DNA of 7,951 bases from an uncultured Prevotella sp. GTDB lineage: Bacteria > Bacteroidota > Bacteroidia > Bacteroidales > Bacteroidaceae. The DNA lies in contig CAMUQM010000087.1 in the NCBI GenBank assembly GCA_947095945.1, positions 1 through 7,951 of the forward strand, in the 5' to 3' direction. Below, piece by piece: positions 5,857-7,951 of this stretch (its first letter is position 1; the number at the start of each line of letters is the position of its first letter). Below the pieces are notes generated by a model. The model worked only from the letters and a program-made list of their open reading frames with translations, was not told the origin of the DNA and ran no database searches. A program made the translations under genes and the position numbers.

Positions 5857-6162
5857 ATGACTGAACATACAACTCAATTTAAACCCGAATACAGGTCATT
5901 AGACGACATACGCCTACGCAAAGCTCAATTGCGTACCGACTTGACTAAGGACAGCAATAAGATTGCAGGGTTGTGGAATGAGCTTATGCATAAGCCGAAA
6001 GACAAAAACACTCCTACCCAACGCTTCTCTGGTACTATCAGCACTGGTGCCAGTGTATTGGACGGCCTCATCCTTGGATGGAAACTCTACCGCAAGTTTG
6101 GTGGTAAACAGCCAAGTGGTATGCTTAACAAGGGTTTCAACTTGTTCAAGAAAAAGAAATAA
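5857..6162 (+). CDS. Small conserved-looking protein of unknown function
   Basis: A 101-residue basic protein that I cannot assign to a named family. Its N-terminal part (about 14-45, YRSLDDIRLRKAQLRTDL) is a charged helix. Residues 58-80 (FSGTISTGASVLDGLILGWK) form a mildly hydrophobic glycine-rich segment that may dip into or cross the membrane, and the C terminus is very lysine-rich (NLFKKKK). The start lies 4 nt after the holin-like gene's stop, so it is clearly part of the same operon. A role with the two preceding membrane proteins is likely, but its nature is unknown. Confidence 0.8.
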   Translation: MTEHTTQFKPEYRSLDDIRLRKAQLRTDLTKDSNKIAGLWNELMHKPKDKNTPTQRFSGTISTGASVLDGLILGWKLYRKFGGKQPSGMLNKGFNLFKKKK

Positions 6163-6173
6163 GGGGGGCAGGC

Positions 6174-6272
6174 AAGTTGACGAGTTTTAAGTAAACGAGT
6201 AAACAGGTTATTTGTACCCCCTACAAGTAGACAATCTGACAAGTGGTCAAGTTTACGAGTAAACAAGTTACT
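6174..6272 (+). repeat. Degenerate 8-bp-period array downstream of the envelope operon
   Basis: Units of the form RAGTWNAC repeat in near-perfect 8-bp phase. The first block (6174-6212) reads AAGTTGAC, GAGTTTT, AAGTAAAC, GAGTAAAC, AGGTTATT. A spacer with ACCCCCTAC follows, then a second block (6225-6272) reads AAGTAGAC, AATCTGAC, AAGTGGTC, AAGTTTAC, GAGTAAAC, AAGTTACT. One unit in the first block is 7 bp. The period is not a multiple of three and there is no open frame, so it is not coding. The same unit type recurs at 7820-7857 and, inverted, at 7880-7951. Confidence 0.8.
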
Positions 6273-6400
6273 TGCAGCAATAAACTCTATCCTTTCTGGT
6301 AAGCATAATTATGACGTACTGATAAGAACTCTGTTCTAATAATTTTGAATTATGATTTATGAATCATTTTGTAACAATAAAGTCATAACCAAAATTCAAT

Positions 6401-6510
6401 AGATGCCCTTTTAGCTTTGAAAAGATGCCCAATTGGCTTCTAAAAGATGCCCTTTTGAGGTCTAACTAACACCCTTTTGAGCCCTTACTAAGCACCTTTT
6501 CTTGTACAAT
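6401..6510 (+). repeat. 22-bp tandem repeat, five units
   Basis: Five contiguous units start at 6401, 6423, 6445, 6467 and 6489, all exactly 22 bp apart. The first three begin AGATGCCC; the fourth and fifth begin TAACACCC and TAAGCACC. Four of the five have CCTTTT at the same place, and the second has CCAATT instead. Unit ends are more variable (TTGAAA, TCTAAA, TCTAAC, CTTAC, ACAAT). AAAAG at one unit's end and CTTTT in the next can pair into short stems. There are no unique spacers, so this is not a CRISPR array. The region has no gene; 22 bp is close to two helical turns, so bound proteins would line up on one face. Confidence 0.85.
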
Positions 6511-6514
6511 CTTA

Positions 6515-6715
6515 TAACACATTGTTTATCTGATAGTTACAAACGTCTCAAAAACTCCTATTTTATTCCCTTGAAATGCAGAATCAATCCGAAATTATGT
6601 AAAGATATTTCGCAGCGGTAAGAGGGGTAAAAAAATCAAGTATCAAGTGCTAAATTACCTTTTACGAATACCATATAATCACATATAATACGATAAGTTT
6701 AAAAAGATAGTATAG
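6515..6715. other. Gene-free AT-rich spacer
   Basis: Between the 22-bp repeat and the ispH terminator I found no credible open frame, no full promoter match and no strong stem-loop on either strand. Together with the two repeats to its left it makes up the 638-nt stretch 6163-6800, which has no gene. Confidence 0.6.
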
Positions 6716-6751
6716 AAAAAGCGGGACTACCTTCGTAAAGGTAACCCCGCT
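6715..6751 (-). terminator. Intrinsic terminator of ispH
   Basis: On the minus strand AGCGGG/CCCGCT (plus 6746-6751 with 6720-6725) and TACCTT/AAGGTA (plus 6738-6743 with 6728-6733) form a 12-bp stem, interrupted by a 2-by-2 internal loop and capped by a 4-nt loop. A run of five T (plus 6716-6720) follows immediately. It begins about 50 nt past the ispH stop codon. This is the only textbook rho-independent terminator in the window. Confidence 0.85.
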
Positions 6752-6800
6752 ATATAAAATTATTATATCTTATATCTTCATACAAAAAAGAGACAAGACA

Positions 6801-7808
6801 CTATTTCCTACGACGAAGAATCTCATCACGACACTCCTCCATCAACCACTTCGGAGTACTCGTAGCGCCACAGATTCCGACAGTCTCAACACCATCAAAC
6901 CAACTCATATCGATTTCATCTGCACTCTCCACCTGATGTGAGTTTGGATTCACACTCAGACACTCGTGGAAGAGAACCTTACCATTCGAGCTCTTACGAC
7001 CAGCCACAAAGAGTATCAAGTCATGACGAGCCGCAAAAGTAGAGATGTTCGGCATTCGGTTAGCTACTTGTCGGCAGATAGTATCAAAGCTTTGGAACTT
7101 AGCTTTAGGTGATATATGACTTTGGATATATTCTATAATCTTATGAAACTCGTCCAAACTCTTTGTCGTCTGAGAATAGAGGTAGATATCATTATTGAAG
7201 TCCAATGCTTTCACATCTTCAAACTTTTCTATCACAATCGCATGACTGTGGGTCTGACCAACAAGCCCTAGTACCTCGGCGTGACCATTCTTTCCAAAAA
7301 TGACAATGGAAGATGTTGCACTCGGTTCCTGTCCCTCGTCCATTGCAGGAGGAAGAGAAACAGAGGAAGTAGAGGTTTCTGCCACTTCATTCGTTACTGG
7401 TTTGAGATTTGAAGCTTCATCAACAGTAGCCCCACCCTTTGACGATATCATATATGAAGGTTGACGACCTTTCTCATACTGTGTCTTGATACGACGTTGG
7501 AGCGCAAGAACTACAGGGCAAGTAGCATCAATAATCTCAATGTTATTACGTCTTGCAAGTTCATATGTCTCAGGAGGTTCACCATGTGCACGCAGCAAAA
7601 CCTTCACGTTATGAAGTTCGCGCATCTGCTCATGATTAATCGTGATGAGTCCTTTCTTTGTAAGGCGTTCCACCTCCATACTATTATGTACAATATCGCC
7701 TAAGCAATAGAGCTTGGTACCCTTTGCCAATTCTTCTTCGGCTTTCTTAATAGCAGTGGTCACACCGAAGCAAAAACCACTACCGTTATCTATCTCTATC
7801 TGAAGCAT
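6801..7808 (-). CDS. ispH: 4-hydroxy-3-methylbut-2-enyl diphosphate reductase, with an insertion
   Basis: Cytosolic iron-sulfur enzyme that catalyses the last step of the MEP pathway, reducing HMBPP to IPP and DMAPP. The three cluster cysteines are present: C13 (GFCFGV), C97 (DATCPVV) and C245 (DTICRQVANRM). Substrate-binding residues H41 (VHNS), H75 (AHGEPP), H176 and E178 (KNGHAEV), T214/T215 (QTT), the SSN at 273-275 and GATSTP are also visible. At 335 residues it is longer than the roughly 280-320 usual for the family. The excess is an in-frame, low-complexity segment at about 115-167, rich in S, T, P, E and A, placed between the helix ending QYEKG and the strand SIVIFGKNGHAEV. All catalytic parts on both sides are intact, so activity is expected. 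No clear promoter lies directly upstream, and it may share a transcript with a gene beyond the right edge. Confidence 0.95.
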   Translation of the reverse strand: MLQIEIDNGSGFCFGVTTAIKKAEEELAKGTKLYCLGDIVHNSMEVERLTKKGLITINHEQMRELHNVKVLLRAHGEPPETYELARRNNIEIIDATCPVVLALQRRIKTQYEKGRQPSYMISSKGGATVDEASNLKPVTNEVAETSTSSVSLPPAMDEGQEPSATSSIVIFGKNGHAEVLGLVGQTHSHAIVIEKFEDVKALDFNNDIYLYSQTTKSLDEFHKIIEYIQSHISPKAKFQSFDTICRQVANRMPNISTFAARHDLILFVAGRKSSNGKVLFHECLSVNPNSHQVESADEIDMSWFDGVETVGICGATSTPKWLMEECRDEILRRRK

Positions 7809-7816
7809 TTCTTTTT

Positions 7817-7857
7817 AAGGAGTTAAGGAGTTGGGAAGTTAGAGGAGTTCAGGTAAC
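7817..7857 (+). repeat. Short 8-bp-period repeat just upstream of ispH
   Basis: AAGGAGTT occurs twice in tandem (7817-7832), followed by GGGAAGTT (7833-7840), AGAGGAGTT (7841-7849) and CAGGTAAC (7850-7857). Read in the other phase the units are GAGTTAAG, GAGTTGGG, AAGTTAGA, resembling the RAGT-based units at 6174-6272. The block ends in ACACCCCTAC, like the ACCCCCTAC spacer inside that array. It covers the ispH leader immediately before its start codon. Confidence 0.65.
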
Positions 7858-7879
7858 ACCCCTACTCCACAACGCTATC

Positions 7880-7951
7880 AATAACTTGTTAACTCATAAA
7901 CTTATTAACTCGTAAACCTGAATAACTTGTCTACTTGTAAACTTATCTACT
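7880..7951 (-). repeat. Degenerate 8-bp-period array, minus-strand orientation, running off the window
   Basis: Read on the minus strand from the right edge, after a partial unit, the units are AAGTTTAC, AAGTAGAC, AAGTTATT, (C)AGGTTTAC, GAGTTAAT, AAGTTTAT, GAGTTAAC, AAGTTATT. All are in 8-bp register with one extra base at 7920. AAGTAGAC and AAGTTTAC are identical to units of the 6174-6272 array. The array is cut by the end of the window, so its full length is unknown. Several units contain TAAGTTTA, one base from the -7 promoter consensus TAnnTTTG, so a promoter function for ispH cannot be excluded. Confidence 0.8.

Noticed and set aside
6352..6367. Terminator for the envelope operon (ATGATT-TATG-AATCAT hairpin followed by TTTTG)
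   Set aside because: The stem is six AT-rich pairs, too weak to call, and it lies 190 nt past the last gene.
6401..6510. CRISPR array
   Set aside because: The 22-bp units are contiguous with no unique spacers and diverge from each other, and there are no cas genes in the window.

Overview
The window looks like chromosomal DNA of a Bacteroidota bacterium, most likely order Bacteroidales and probably a Prevotella-type genome. This is judged from the proteins, AT-rich spacers, absent Shine-Dalgarno sequences, and promoters of the TTTG-(19-21)-TAnnTTTG type typical of the phylum. No species call is possible without a search. The genes are almost all housekeeping; no defence system, phage, insertion sequence or CRISPR array is visible. 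The unusual content is in the spacers, which hold several kinds of short repeat.

Layout. Positions 1-415 are a divergent spacer: a strong promoter points left toward a gene that only just enters the window, and a second promoter, preceded by a 7-bp tandem repeat, drives thrS (416-2365). Positions 2366-2874 separate thrS from a converging leftward operon and hold three copies of a GC-rich palindromic repeat, one with a G-quadruplex motif, plus two stem-loops. The leftward operon (5040 down to 2875) encodes a SPOR-domain lipoprotein, the YqgF/RuvX nuclease, peptide deformylase and a secreted TPR protein, with nearly no spacing between most of them. Positions 5041-5272 are a divergent promoter region. 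A rightward operon of three small envelope genes follows (5273-6162): a YtxH-like protein, a holin-like two-helix membrane protein and a small unknown protein.

Positions 6163-6800 have no gene but contain a degenerate 8-bp-period array, a five-unit 22-bp tandem repeat and the terminator of ispH. The ispH gene (7808 down to 6801) makes the last enzyme of the MEP isoprenoid pathway and carries an unusual in-frame insertion of about 50 residues. More 8-bp-period arrays lie upstream of ispH and run off the right edge.

Functionally, the genes serve translation (thrS, def), RNA or DNA processing (ruvX), envelope maintenance (SPOR protein, TPR protein, YtxH/holin-like module) and isoprenoid supply for quinones and undecaprenyl carriers (ispH). 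Most of the novelty lies in the repeats and the IspH insertion, not in a new gene system.
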